Made by a program: the position numbers and the translations under genes. 64,000 nt of DNA from Pantoea sp. 1.19. GTDB taxonomy: Bacteria; Pseudomonadota; Gammaproteobacteria; Enterobacterales; Enterobacteriaceae. Shown one piece after another: positions 1 through 9,733 of this stretch. Below the pieces are notes generated by a model that was not told the DNA's origin, did not search any database, and saw only the letters and a list, made by a program, of their open reading frames with translations. The DNA lies in contig NZ_MRBS01000002.1 in NCBI RefSeq assembly GCF_001922585.1, positions 1-64,000 on the forward strand, in the 5' to 3' direction. Each line of letters begins with the position of its first letter. Positions within the stretch are counted from its first letter, which is position 1.

Positions 1-3000
1 TCACCGCCGCGTCGGTGTTGACGGTCCCCGCGCCGCTCAGCGCGTTGCCCAACGTCTGCGCCGCCTGCAGGTTCAGCGTCCCGCCGTCCGCCACGTCCAC
101 CGCCGCCGCGCCCAGCGCGCCCGCACCGCTCAGGGTCAGGCTCGCCCCCTTACCGACCGCCGCGCTGCCCGACAGGCCCGCGTTGGCCTGCGACAGCAGC
201 AGTTCGCCGCCCGTCAGCACCAGCCGCCCGTCGCCGGTCAGGCCGCCGGCCGCCGTCGAACTGCCGCCGTCCGTCAGCGTCAGCGCGCCGCCGCCGATAT
301 CCACCGTGCCGCCATTGGCCAGCGCGCCGCTGGTCAGCGCGCCGTTCTCGCCGAGGGTCACCGCGCCGTTGTTGGTCAGCGCCCCCAGCGTCTGGGTCCG
401 GCCGCTGAGGTTAAACGCCGCGCCCGCCGCCGTGGTCAGCTGCGCGGTGCTCCCCAGCGCGCTGTCGCTGCCCGCCACCACCGTGCCATCGGTAATCTGC
501 GTCAAACCGGTGTAGTTGTTATTCTGTGCACTCAGTGTCAGTGTCCCGCTACCCGCGCTAAGATTAAGATTACCGCTGCCGGTAATTTGAGCACTGAAAT
601 CTTTTTGCGCATTTTGCGTATCTAATGCCAGCGTTTGGTTAGCGGCCAGCGCCAGTTTAATGAGCTGTGCGGTGATGGTCAGTCCACTGTCAGGACCGGC
701 CAGAGAATAATTATAAGTTCCCTCAGCTACTTCATTACCATTCTGGTTAATTGCTGTCTGCGAACCACTCCCCAACGACTCTCCCTGGCCATTTTGCAAT
801 GTTAACAGCGCCAGACTCTGCGCGCTCAGCGTGTTGCTACTATTAATTACTTTACGCGTTTGAACCTTAGCCTGATCCAGCACATTGCCGTTCAGGAGGG
901 CATCAGGCGTAATACGGATAGCACTTTGCTGAATAATAGAAAGTGTGTCAGTGATGATATTACCGGTAGTAAAGGCGGTTGTTCCGCCGCTTAAAGTGAG
1001 ATTACCCAGCGTCTGGTCGTCTGTTCCGACGTTAATTACGCTGCCGCTGGCGTTATTCAACGTTGCACCCGTTAAGGCCGTGCTGTTTACGCCCGACAGT
1101 TCAAAACGGGTATTAGTCAGATTTACATCACCGGAAAAGGCGTTGCCCGTATTACTACCAAAGCTAAATGGCTGATTGGCTCCATTAATATTCAACGTCC
1201 CCGAACCGGTTAAAACATTATTGAAAGTCGCCATTCCGTTCAGGTTCATAATACCGGTAAGGGCAAAACTGCTGCTACGGGCAATCTGCTCTTCCTGTGA
1301 GGTAGTCAGGGATCCCCCCGCATTGATCTGCCATTTACCACTAAAAGCATTAGTACCCACGCTTGCGAGCGTAACATTCGCGCCACTATTTACAACGATG
1401 TTGCCATCGCCGGCCGTAACGTTGCCGAGACTGGCGCTAAAACTGCCGTTGTAATCACTACCAAACTGTAACTGACTGCCGCCATCAAGTAATAGCGTGC
1501 CTGTGGTAATATTATTCTCAGACACCAGCGTCAGATCGCTATTATCGATCAGATTCACTGTCGAAAATCCGCGAAGTGCTGTTTCCGCCTGAAGTTGACT
1601 TTGCGAGCGATTCAGCGATAGCGTATTGTTGCCGCTACCGGCATCAAGAGTACCGAGATAGGTATTATTTCCTTTTAAATCATTTAGCGTGAACGTATCA
1701 TTACCCGATCCGGTAGTGATAGATGCAAGCCGCGCACCGTTATTAATCGTAACGTTGTTATCCCCATTACCAAAAGCAATGACGCCAAGGCTCTGCGATC
1801 CCTCGCCCAATAATAGGGTGTTATTGCCGTTGCCAGCCGTCAGCGTACCATCCAGAATGCCATTATTCGTGATGATATTCTCTACATCTCCGGTAAAGAC
1901 CACGTTGCCTTTAACCGTTCCCTGATTAACTAAGGTTTTAGCCGCATTGCCGGAAAAATTTATCGCCGTTGCCCCCATCGCATCCAGCGCCACCTGACTG
2001 CCAATAGTGGTGGTGTTGCTGCTGCCATCGGCGACACTGAGCGCCGTGCCGTCGCTGCTATTGACTTTAATAGCCAGCCCAGGGCGTGTTAAATCTACGC
2101 CGCCCCCGCTTGTTGCTACGCCAACTCCAGCGCCGTTAACATTAATTTGTAACGCCTGGCTGTCCAGATTGGCGATCCCGGTGTTCGTGGTGGCAATGCC
2201 CGTACCGGTTCCGCCCACATTCAGGGTGTTACTACCGTTACTACTGCTGAGAAAACGTATTCCCTCAAGCTTACTCAGACCTACGCGATCGCTGAAATTT
2301 AAGACTACGTTGCTGAGTGCAACTTTTACCGCATCCGCTTTTGCCAGCAGCTCTCCGCTGCCATTAAGGTTGACGGTAAGATCATTGAGACTGTGCGTGG
2401 CAGTGTTATTGGGATTGCTCAGGGTTATCCCGGTTGCTGTGCCAGAGGTGTTTATCGTACCACCGGTCAAATTCAATACTACGTTATCCGAGGTGGTGTT
2501 ACCGGCGGTAATGCCTGTGCCAGACGACGCATTGATCGTTCCGGCACGCGAGTCCGCCTTGCCCTGACGCATATCCACATTCATACTATTTGCAGATGCA
2601 GAGCTAAGCGTGATGCCGGAGGTGGTGGTGTCCAGTGTTCCGGTATTTTTAATAATAACTTCACCGGTACCATCATGAACAATGTTCATACCGGTCGCTG
2701 CGCTGATGTCGGTCGCCGAACGAATATAAATCCCACTATTATTGGGATTCGTTGTTATCTTGTCTGATGTATCTTTAAGATACTGGCTTTTTAACACATT
2801 AATACCAATACCTGTCACATTAAAAGATGACCCTCCCGCAAGGTTAAATATCACATCACCCGGATTATATTGACCATTATTTACGATACTTTGTGAGTAT
2901 AGCGCCCCGCCAACCGCGTAGTTTTGCCCACCCAGATTGGTAACTCCATCCCCGGTAAGCTTGTCGCCATTTACCCCTGCAGTGATAATTTTTGCACCAG

Positions 3001-4189
3001 CACCAAATTCTTTCGTGTCTTTATTATAACTACCAATCGCTAAACCGACATTGTTTCCCGTCACGTCGCCAAGAACATTCTGCTTACTCCACAGTTTAAA
3101 ACTGGCTCCGTCTTCAAAAACGTAAGAATAACCGTAGCCATTACTGCCATTATTACCATCACCGGTAGTCAGCTTAGTCCGTGAATCCAGGTTGAAACTG
3201 ACATCTGAGCCGTTTTTAAATGTCAGCTGATTTTGCGCAAGATCGTTAGTTTTATTCCAGAAAACATAAGCATAGGTTCCATTATCTCCTGTACCATAAA
3301 AGTCCAGCTTACCGATGAAGTCCACTTTACTGCCGTTAACCCACTGTTTGTAGGCTACGCTATAAAAAGGATTACTGGCATTATTGTTCAGAAAATTGCC
3401 GATAGTTACTTTGCTATAAATATTTTGATTATACGTATACCCTTTTTTGTAATTAGCATCTATACCATTAAGTGTATTTCCTGAGCTGCTTGTACTATAG
3501 CTTCCATTGGCTCTCAGGTAAGCGACTCCATTATTCGCATCTGAGCCATAGCTCATCAACCCCAACGTCGAGTTAGGTATATCTTTAATATTATCAAAAA
3601 TAACATTAATGTTAGATGCACTATCACCGACGCTGGTAAAAAAGTTATTAGCAATTTTTTCTGACGCGGTGGTTGTAAGAGTGGCATTTTTGATAGTAAA
3701 TGTTACAGGATTATTCGCGTCACCGCCGCGAATCGCAAAACGATAGGCGCCGTTATTACCATTATTGATTCCATAATTACCCGCACCGTCGATCGTGATA
3801 GCCTGGCGTGTGCCAAAGTCAAGTTTAACGGTATAATTGTTTAATCCGCTTGCCCCCGGTACATTACTGGAGCCCGGATAAAGCGCACCGTCACGGTAAT
3901 CGCCGAGATTGATATCGGCAGTCAGGGCGATATCTGTACATTCGTTATTGTTCAGGGCTGCGCCCAGCTCTTTAGCCGTCGAGACGCTGCATACGCTGGC
4001 CGCCAGCGCCTGCTGACCATAAAGCAGGCTGACAAGTACAAAGGTATTGGCCAACCTTTTCGCCTGTTTTCTTTCTGCGCGGCTCCCCTGGCCCGCACTG
4101 GAGGATTTTTGCTTACCTTTTGCTAACTCACTGGCAACAATCCACGCGCCCAGTAAAGCGTTCCAAATTACTTTGTAAACTCTGTTCAT
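1..4189 (-). CDS. autotransporter adhesin-like protein, N-terminal part (runs off left edge)
   Basis: Large open frame read from an ATG at 4189 to the window edge, at least 1,396 residues with no stop seen where I translated it. The N-terminus (MNRVYKVIWNALLGAWIVAS) is an extended signal peptide region typical of type V secretion. A basic linker, a hydrophobic segment and a likely signal-peptidase site near residue 63 (QQALA) follow. The rest is low-complexity Asn/Gly/Thr/Ser-rich beta-helix-like sequence. Near the left edge it contains an autotransporter-associated beta-strand repeat (NNYTGLTQITDGTVVAGSDS). The C-terminal beta-barrel would lie outside the window, so the exact class (classical autotransporter or two-partner exoprotein) is not proven, though the repeat favours a classical autotransporter. 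Base composition changes sharply near position 520. The likely role is surface adhesion or autoaggregation; the ligand is unknown. Confidence 0.85.
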   Translation of the reverse strand, partial: MNRVYKVIWNALLGAWIVASELAKGKQKSSSAGQGSRAERKQAKRLANTFVLVSLLYGQQALAASVCSVSTAKELGAALNNNECTDIALTADINLGDYRDGALYPGSSNVPGASGLNNYTVKLDFGTRQAITIDGAGNYGINNGNNGAYRFAIRGGDANNPVTFTIKNATLTTTASEKIANNFFTSVGDSASNINVIFDNIKDIPNSTLGLMSYGSDANNGVAYLRANGSYSTSSSGNTLNGIDANYKKGYTYNQNIYSKVTIGNFLNNNASNPFYSVAYKQWVNGSKVDFIGKLDFYGTGDNGTYAYVFWNKTNDLAQNQLTFKNGSDVSFNLDSRTKLTTGDGNNGSNGYGYSYVFEDGASFKLWSKQNVLGDVTGNNVGLAIGSYNKDTKEFGAGAKIITAGVNGDKLTGDGVTNLGGQNYAVGGALYSQSIVNNGQYNPGDVIFNLAGGSSFNVTGIGINVLKSQYLKDTSDKITTNPNNSGIYIRSATDISAATGMNIVHDGTGEVIIKNTGTLDTTTSGITLSSASANSMNVDMRQGKADSRAGTINASSGTGITAGNTTSDNVVLNLTGGTINTSGTATGITLSNPNNTATHSLNDLTVNLNGSGELLAKADAVKVALSNVVLNFSDRVGLSKLEGIRFLSSSNGSNTLNVGGTGTGIATTNTGIANLDSQALQINVNGAGVGVATSGGGVDLTRPGLAIKVNSSDGTALSVADGSSNTTTIGSQVALDAMGATAINFSGNAAKTLVNQGTVKGNVVFTGDVENIITNNGILDGTLTAGNGNNTLLLGEGSQSLGVIAFGNGDNNVTINNGARLASITTGSGNDTFTLNDLKGNNTYLGTLDAGSGNNTLSLNRSQSQLQAETALRGFSTVNLIDNSDLTLVSENNITTGTLLLDGGSQLQFGSDYNGSFSASLGNVTAGDGNIVVNSGANVTLASVGTNAFSGKWQINAGGSLTTSQEEQIARSSSFALTGIMNLNGMATFNNVLTGSGTLNINGANQPFSFGSNTGNAFSGDVNLTNTRFELSGVNSTALTGATLNNASGSVINVGTDDQTLGNLTLSGGTTAFTTGNIITDTLSIIQQSAIRITPDALLNGNVLDQAKVQTRKVINSSNTLSAQSLALLTLQNGQGESLGSGSQTAINQNGNEVAEGTYNYSLAGPDSGLTITAQLIKLALAANQTLALDTQNAQKDFSAQITGSGNLNLSAGSGTLTLSAQNNNYTGLTQITDGTVVAGSDSALGSTAQLTTAAGAAFNLSGRTQTLGALTNNGAVTLGENGALTSGALANGGTVDIGGGALTLTDGGSSTAAGGLTGDGRLVLTGGELLLSQANAGLSGSAAVGKGASLTLSGAGALGAAAVDVADGGTLNLQAAQTLGNALSGAGTVNTDAAV

Positions 4190-4291
4190 TCAACCCTGCC
4201 CCGACGATAGATACAGATAATTCTGATCAGCGGATTATAGTCACACCTTAAAATTATGCGAATATTCCTAACCCCCCAATATTTACTTATC

Positions 4292-4305
4292 TTGATCCAT
4301 ATCAA
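4292..4305. promoter_or_regulatory. FNR-type binding site upstream of the autotransporter gene
   Basis: TTGATCCATATCAA is a perfect match to the FNR consensus TTGATnnnnATCAA. It is centred about 109 bp upstream of the autotransporter start, in AT-rich DNA. A CATAAT hexamer on the minus strand (4253-4258) could be a -10 element. The spacing to the box does not fit a standard class II site exactly, so activation versus repression cannot be decided. Confidence 0.5.
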
Positions 4306-5619
4306 TGAATTGCTGTTTTCTCTACAAAAAGCATCGTCCTACTTGTTTTCCGTGCGGTTCACCAGCTAACCAACACAGCATAACAAGTTGATTTTAATAT
4401 AAAAAAAGATCATTCGTTAAGTGAATGACCGCACATCTAATCATCTTAAACAGGATAGAGTGGTGTAAGTAATGAGGAAGAATTGCGTAGAAACACTATT
4501 TCTAAACCAATCTTTTGGCGGAAAACTGGATTACAACAAAGAATTAAGTTTCCAAAAAATAATTTAAGCACGAATTAAAAAATAAATTTACACTCCCTCA
4601 CGCCAACCTCTAAGAGGAACAATTAACCAAAGTAATTATGATATAAATCATAAAATAGAAGATCTCCATTCCTTAAAAAATTTACTTATGATACATGTAG
4701 TTATATTTAAATATTTTGATAAAGTATTTTTTGTCTAGGTAACGCCATCTGTAAATACCGTACTGTAGTGCGCTCGCTTTGACAAATCTGATGAACACTT
4801 CCCAGCTGGTTAAAACCAGATCTACAGCGTTAGCAACCAATAAACCGCGATGAACGAACTTAAAGGCTACAAAAAGCGCAAAATTTTTATTTAAAATATG
4901 ACTTAATCCAATTTTGCGGATGAAGTAGCTGAAAACCCTTCCTCGCACCTGAAGTCGCTATCTGGTTAAACCCGCCTCAGCCCGGGTAATGCACAGAAAA
5001 ATCGTGCCGATGAGATATGACGCTCATGGCGCGTAATCCCCCTCTCTTATCCGGATAACCTCAATCAGCGTGCGCTCAGGCTCTGCGACTTATTCCCCAG
5101 GCCACTTCTCCTCATAACCTAACGCTCAAAAGCGATTCGGCTGTCATTGTGACTCAAGGCCGGCTGCTGGTCGTTTTGCGGCTCCCCGCATCGCTAACGA
5201 TATAAAACGTGTTTCATTATCACGAGCAGGCCGACAGCGGCGGTGTCAGCTGACACCGCCGATTCATTTGATGGCGTATTATCCGGAAAAAACGCGTTGT
5301 TTCCCGGCCTGGCTTCGTAGGAGGAGGAGTAAAGTCAACCTGTCCGGTCGGCTATTTGTGTAATCTGCGGATATCGCCGTGCGTTTAGCAGCCCAGATTC
5401 GACGTTAAGAGTGATTATCAGACCAAGAGGATAGCTTGTGCAGCGCCGGGTAGCATCGCGGTCATGAGGGGGCGTTTTTCATCATTACACTGCGCTGGAT
5501 ATTTACACTATCCCCCGTTACAAAAGGCGAGTCAGCGCGATCAGGGGGGCAGAATGGCGGTCGTTCTACAGGGCAGACTGAACGGTATGTAACAGATTCA
5601 AACCAGAAGCGGCAGGCAT
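4306..5619. other. gene-poor AT-rich region between autotransporter and tRNA cluster
   Basis: No convincing gene is seen in these 1.3 kb. The left part, to about 4950, is clearly AT-rich compared with the flanking housekeeping genes. The only long frame is an 88-codon GTG-started minus-strand ORF at 4682-4948, rich in Phe, Tyr, Lys and Ile. It has no good ribosome-binding site and no family I recognise, so I do not call it as a gene. The right part (4950-5619) has higher GC and contains a 24-bp perfect palindrome at 5238-5261. The position beside leuZ and the base composition suggest horizontally acquired or decayed DNA, but I see no repeat of the tRNA 3' end. Confidence 0.5.
5238..5261. repeat. 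24-bp perfect palindrome
   Basis: The half-site CGGCGGTGTCAG is followed immediately by its exact reverse complement, with no spacer. No T-tract follows on either strand, so it does not look like a normal intrinsic terminator. Possible roles are a dimeric regulator site, a cruciform-forming sequence or the footprint of a mobile element. Confidence 0.85.
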
Positions 5620-5645
5620 AAAAAAACCGCCCTGATGAGGCGGTA
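5620..5645 (-). terminator. intrinsic terminator of the tRNA cluster
   Basis: On the minus strand, ACCGCC-TCATCAG-GGCGGT is followed by a run of seven T. It lies about 40 nt downstream of the tRNA-Leu 3' end and would end the pgsA-glyW-cysT-leuZ transcript. Confidence 0.85.
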
Positions 5646-5684
5646 TCGACATTGCTTACTGCTTGTTTTTTTCGGTAAAACCTA

Positions 5685-5771
5685 TGGTGCCCAGAGCGGG
5701 ACTTGAACCCGCACAGCCATAAGGCCGAGGGATTTTAAATCCCTTGTGTCTACCGATTTCACCATCTGGGC
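5685..5771 (-). tRNA. leuZ: tRNA-Leu (anticodon UAA)
   Basis: 87-nt class II tRNA with encoded CCA. Acceptor stem GCCCAGA pairs with TCTGGGC, the anticodon loop contains TAA, there is a long variable arm, and the T-loop is GGTTCAAGTCC. It closely resembles E. coli leuZ and occupies the same position, last in the glyW-cysT-leuZ cluster downstream of pgsA. Its 3' end faces the gene-poor region and the autotransporter gene. Confidence 0.97.
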
Positions 5772-5777
5772 AAAATG

Positions 5778-5851
5778 TGGAGGCGCGTCCCGGAGTCGAA
5801 CCGAGGTGGACGGATTTGCAATCCGCTGCATGGCCACTCTGCCAACGCGCC
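5778..5851 (-). tRNA. cysT: tRNA-Cys (anticodon GCA)
   Basis: 74-nt tRNA with encoded CCA. Acceptor stem GGCGCGT pairs with ACGCGCC, the anticodon loop reads TTGCAAA, and the T-loop is GGTTCGACTCC. It is the middle member of the glyW-cysT-leuZ cluster, as in E. coli. Confidence 0.97.
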
Positions 5852-5890
5852 GTATTCCTGAAGCCGATGAGGATTCATCGTGCTAAAAAC

Positions 5891-5966
<76 letters not shown>

Positions 5967-6124
5967 AGGGGTAAATTCACTTTCTACAGCGAACTTACTG
6001 ATTTACATTATCTTCTGGCGAACCCTGCCGCCTTTCGATGCGTTGCATTCTACTGACATCGCGCAGTGAGTCAATAAAATTATCCTCACTTTTCTTCCGT
6101 TTGCTGTTTTTTAAATCGTATCGA

Positions 6125-6673
6125 TCACGGTTCAAGCAAATCGTGGCGCGCCGCGCTTAAATATTGGAACATCGACCAGAAGGTGAGCACCGCCGCGAAA
6201 TAGAGTGCCGCAATTCCAACCCCCTCCACCAGCGCATCGGGCCGCCACAGCAGCGCGACCAGCGCCAGCATTTGGGCCGTCGTTTTGACTTTACCGATCC
6301 ACGATACCGCCACGCTGCTGCGCTTGCCAATTTCCGCCATCCACTCCCGCAGCGCCGAGATAATGATTTCACGCGCGATCATTGTGGCCGCCGGCAGGGT
6401 TATCCACCAGGCATGGAAGTGCTCTGCCACCAGCACCAGCGCAATCGCCACCATGACCTTGTCGGCAACGGGATCGAGGAAGGCACCAAAGCGGGTGGTT
6501 TGCTTCAGCCGGCGGGCCAGAAAGCCATCAAACCAGTCGGTGATAGCGGCAAAAACGAAAATCAGCGCACAGGCCATCGGTGCCCAGTGGAACGGCAAAT
6601 AGAACGCCAGCACAAAGAACGGGATAAGAACAACCCGGAACAGGGTGAGACACGTCGGAATATTCAATCGCAT
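6125..6673 (-). CDS. pgsA: CDP-diacylglycerol--glycerol-3-phosphate 3-phosphatidyltransferase
   Basis: 182-residue inner-membrane enzyme that makes phosphatidylglycerophosphate from CDP-diacylglycerol and glycerol-3-phosphate, the committed step to phosphatidylglycerol and cardiolipin. The CDP-alcohol phosphotransferase signature is complete: D46, D49-G50, A53-R54, G63, D67 and D71. Several hydrophobic membrane segments surround it, and the N-terminus ([14 protein letters not shown]) aligns with E. coli PgsA of equal length. It lies 73 nt downstream of uvrC on the same strand and directly upstream of glyW, the enteric arrangement. No truncation or odd feature is seen. Confidence 0.97.
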   Translation of the reverse strand: MRLNIPTCLTLFRVVLIPFFVLAFYLPFHWAPMACALIFVFAAITDWFDGFLARRLKQTTRFGAFLDPVADKVMVAIALVLVAEHFHAWWITLPAATMIAREIIISALREWMAEIGKRSSVAVSWIGKVKTTAQMLALVALLWRPDALVEGVGIAALYFAAVLTFWSMFQYLSAARHDLLEP

Positions 6674-6746
6674 AGGGTACGCTAACTGGCTGACGGAGGT
6701 GTGTTTGTACCCGTATGTTCCTATAAACCCTCAGGGGATTCAATGT

Positions 6747-8579
6747 TTAGTGCTTCAGGGCATAGAATATTTTTTCTGCTAACGCATGCGAAACGCCGGG
6801 GACTTTCGCGATCTCTTCGACCGTGGCGTTCATTAAGGGTTGCAGCCCCCCCATGTATTTCAACAGCATTTGCCGGCGTTTCGGACCGATGCCGGCGATG
6901 CTCTCCAGCGCGCTGGTGTTTTTCACCTTCGCTCGCTTCGCCCGGTGCCCGGCAATCGCATGATTGTGTGAATCGTCGCGAATGTGTTGGATAACGTGCA
7001 GCGCCGGCGAATCTGCCGGCAGGGCGAACCCCTCCCCTTCCGGCTCCAGGAACAGGGTTTCCAGTCCGGCTTTGCGATCGCTGCCCTTGGCAATGCCCAG
7101 CAGCAGCGGGTGCTGTTTGTCCCAGCTGACCTCCAGCCCGGCAAACACCTGCTTCGCCTGCGACAGCTGGCCTTTACCGCCATCAATCAAAATCACATCG
7201 GGCACTTTGCTCTCTTCTAACGCTTTACCATAGCGGCGGCGCAGCACCTGATTCATCGCGGCATAGTCATCGCCGGGAGTGATACCGCTGATATTGTAGC
7301 GACGATACTCCGCGCGCACCGGACCGTTACTGTCGAACACCACGCAGGAAGCGATGGTTTGCTCGCCCATCGTGTGGCTGATGTCGAAACACTCCATGCG
7401 GCGAATGGCCGGCAGGCCAAGCACCTCGGCAAGGGACTTAAGCCGCTGATGAATGGTCGATTGCTGCGAGAGCTTCGTCACCAGCGCCGTGGCGGCGTTG
7501 GTGCGCGCCAGCTTCAGATAACGGGCGCGATCGCCGCGCGGCTTGCTCTGGATTGCCACGCGGCGGCCAGCCAGCGAGGAGAGCGAATGCGCCAGCAGAT
7601 CTTTTTCCGGCAGCGTGAAATCCAGCAGGATGTCAGCGGGCAGCGTGCGCGCTTCGCTGCCTTGCAAATAGAACTGGCCGACGAAGGTCTGCACGACTTC
7701 CGCCAGCTCGGTTCCCGCCGGCACCTTCGGGAAATAGCTGCGGCTGCCCAGGACTTTGCCCTGGCGTATAAACAGGACGTGCACGCAGGCCATGCCCGCG
7801 TCAAAAGCCACGCCGATCACGTCCAGATCCTCCCCCTGCCCGGAAACGAACTGTTTTTCGGTGATGCGGCGCACCGCCTGAATCTGGTCGCGCAGGCTGG
7901 CGGCCTGTTCAAAATCGAGCGCCTGGCTGGCCTGCTCCATGCGCGTCACCAGCTGACTGAGTACCTGATCGTCTTTACCGGAGAGGAACAGACGCACGTA
8001 GTCGGTCTGCTGGGCGTACTCCTCTTCAGACACCAGTCCGCTGACGCACGGGCCAAGGCAGCGGCCAATCTGGTACTGCAGACAGGGGCGCGAGCGATTG
8101 CGATAGACGCTGTTTTCACACTGGCGAATCGGAAACGTTTTTTGCAGTAGCGCCAGCGTCTCCCGCACGGCATACCCGTTCGGAAACGGACCAAAGTACT
8201 CCCCTTTGGCGTGTTTGGCACCGCGGTGCATCGCCAGACGCGGATGCGCATCCGCACTGAGAAAAATGTACGGATAGGATTTGTCATCACGCAGCAGCAC
8301 GTTATAGCGCGGCTGATAGAGCTTGATGTAATTATGCTCCAGCAGCAGCGCTTCGGTTTCGGTGTGGGTGACGGTGACGTCAATGTGATGAATGGCCGCC
8401 ACGAGGGCTTCCGTTTTACGGCTGGCCAGCTGGGCACGGAAATAGCTGGTCAGCCGCTTTTTCAAGTCTTTCGCTTTGCCAACGTATATCACCGTGTCGT
8501 CGGCATCATACATGCGGTATACGCCGGGCTGACTGGTGACCGTTTTCAGGAAAGTCTGAGGATCAAAAACATCATTCAC
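6747..8579 (-). CDS. uvrC: excinuclease ABC subunit C
   Basis: 610-residue nucleotide-excision-repair endonuclease, the same length as E. coli UvrC. With UvrB it incises DNA on both sides of a lesion. The N-terminal GIY-YIG nuclease domain shows G19-V20-Y21, I31-Y32-V33-G34, R42 and E76. A UVR (UvrB-binding) motif lies near residues 205-240. The C-terminal half has the RNase H-like nuclease and ends in a double helix-hairpin-helix ([20 protein letters not shown]). The start overlaps the end of uvrY by 8 nt, so the two genes are translationally linked as in E. coli. pgsA follows. Confidence 0.98.
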   Translation of the reverse strand: MNDVFDPQTFLKTVTSQPGVYRMYDADDTVIYVGKAKDLKKRLTSYFRAQLASRKTEALVAAIHHIDVTVTHTETEALLLEHNYIKLYQPRYNVLLRDDKSYPYIFLSADAHPRLAMHRGAKHAKGEYFGPFPNGYAVRETLALLQKTFPIRQCENSVYRNRSRPCLQYQIGRCLGPCVSGLVSEEEYAQQTDYVRLFLSGKDDQVLSQLVTRMEQASQALDFEQAASLRDQIQAVRRITEKQFVSGQGEDLDVIGVAFDAGMACVHVLFIRQGKVLGSRSYFPKVPAGTELAEVVQTFVGQFYLQGSEARTLPADILLDFTLPEKDLLAHSLSSLAGRRVAIQSKPRGDRARYLKLARTNAATALVTKLSQQSTIHQRLKSLAEVLGLPAIRRMECFDISHTMGEQTIASCVVFDSNGPVRAEYRRYNISGITPGDDYAAMNQVLRRRYGKALEESKVPDVILIDGGKGQLSQAKQVFAGLEVSWDKQHPLLLGIAKGSDRKAGLETLFLEPEGEGFALPADSPALHVIQHIRDDSHNHAIAGHRAKRAKVKNTSALESIAGIGPKRRQMLLKYMGGLQPLMNATVEEIAKVPGVSHALAEKIFYALKH

Positions 8580-9231
8580 TGCTAATCAGGGACTCCGCAT
8601 TGAGCAGGCCATGGCGAATGGCCAGGTGCGTTAACTCGACGTCACCGCTGATGTTGAGTTTGCTGAACATGCGGTAGCGATAGCTGTTAACGGTCTTCGG
8701 GCTTAGATTCAGCTGTTCGGAAATGTCCGTCACCTTCTGGCCCCGGGTGATCATCAGCATAATCTGCAATTCCCGTTCCGACAAACAGCTGAACGGCGAA
8801 TCGGCCTTTTGCGGTTCAATCTGACTCAGGGCCATCTGCTGAGCAATATCCGAGGCAATATAGCGCTGACCGGCGTTGACCGCGCGAATGGCACTGATCA
8901 CCTCCTGCGGTGCGGCACCTTTACTGACGTAGCCGGCGGCACCGGCCTGCATCACCTTCGCCGGCAGCGGATTTTCCGTGTGGATGGTCAGCATGATGAT
9001 TTTGACATCGGGGCTGTAGCGCAGGATTTTACGCGTCGCTTCCAGACCGCCAATGCCGGGCATGTTCATATCCATTAACACCACGTCCACCGGGTTGGCG
9101 CGGCACCATTTGACCGCCTCTTCGCCACAGCTGGCTTCCCCAGTGACCTGGATGCCTTTTATCTCTTCCAGGATGCGACGAATGCCAGCGCGCACCAGTT
9201 CATGGTCATCGACGAGAAGAACGGTAATCAC
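8572..9231 (-). CDS. uvrY: response regulator UvrY (partner of BarA)
   Basis: 219-residue NarL/FixJ-type response regulator. The receiver domain has D8-D9, the phosphoacceptor D54 in VLMDMNMPG, and K103. A LuxR-type helix-turn-helix follows from about residue 148 ([10 protein letters not shown]... [10 protein letters not shown]). In enterics it is phosphorylated by BarA and activates the CsrB/CsrC small RNAs. I use the GTG at 9231 because the protein then begins [10 protein letters not shown] like E. coli UvrY and a GGAGAG ribosome site sits about 8 nt upstream. An upstream ATG would add 12 non-homologous residues. It overlaps uvrC and is divergent from yecF. Confidence 0.96.
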   Translation of the reverse strand: MITVLLVDDHELVRAGIRRILEEIKGIQVTGEASCGEEAVKWCRANPVDVVLMDMNMPGIGGLEATRKILRYSPDVKIIMLTIHTENPLPAKVMQAGAAGYVSKGAAPQEVISAIRAVNAGQRYIASDIAQQMALSQIEPQKADSPFSCLSERELQIMLMITRGQKVTDISEQLNLSPKTVNSYRYRMFSKLNISGDVELTHLAIRHGLLNAESLISSE

Positions 9232-9438
9232 AGCGACACTCTCCAATACGCGGGCAGCTAAAGTCATCTATTTTACTCTTTTTTAAGCCGCGATGGCACC
9301 GAATATTAGCCCCGTGACCACTGACAGCATCAGGCTGTCCGCGCCACGCTGCTGCAAAGCCGCAGATGTGTTAAGCTGGATGAATGATGAGTAGCGTCGC
9401 CCCGCGCGCGCTAAAGGTTTTTGGACGTTGGAGAACTT

Positions 9439-9663
9439 ATGACGCAGAACGATTTTGTAACTAAACCGGAACCCGCCGCCCTGGCCAGTGAAATTTCCTG
9501 CCTGAAGGCGCTGGTTACGCTGATGCTTAAAAGCATCGGTCAGGCCGATGCCGGTAAAGTCATTCTGAAGATGGAGAAACAGATCGCCGAGCTGGATGAT
9601 GCGCGTGAAGCGGCGGTATACAATGAAACTATCGCGCAGATTAAACAGGCTTTTCGCCGTTAG
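9439..9663 (+). CDS. yecF: DUF2594 family protein YecF
   Basis: 74-residue small protein of unknown function. It is recognised by the core LASEISCLKALVTLML and ADAGKVILKMEKQIAELDDA, which align with E. coli YecF of the same length. Predicted mainly helical and cytoplasmic. The ATG at 9439 is preceded by TTGGAGAAC at good spacing. It is divergent from uvrY, as in E. coli, where sdiA lies directly beyond it. Here two further genes separate it from sdiA. Confidence 0.92.
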   Translation: MTQNDFVTKPEPAALASEISCLKALVTLMLKSIGQADAGKVILKMEKQIAELDDAREAAVYNETIAQIKQAFRR

Positions 9664-9733
9664 CGTCGCATTGCCGTTGCCTGAACGTTAGCCATGCGTC
9701 ATTGTAGGCTTTTGACTAACGGATGCGGTAACG

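Noticed and set aside
15-515. Plus-strand 166-codon open frame at the left edge
   Set aside because: It is the antisense of the GC-rich autotransporter segment; the Pro/Ala/Ser composition is what an opposite-strand shadow would give.
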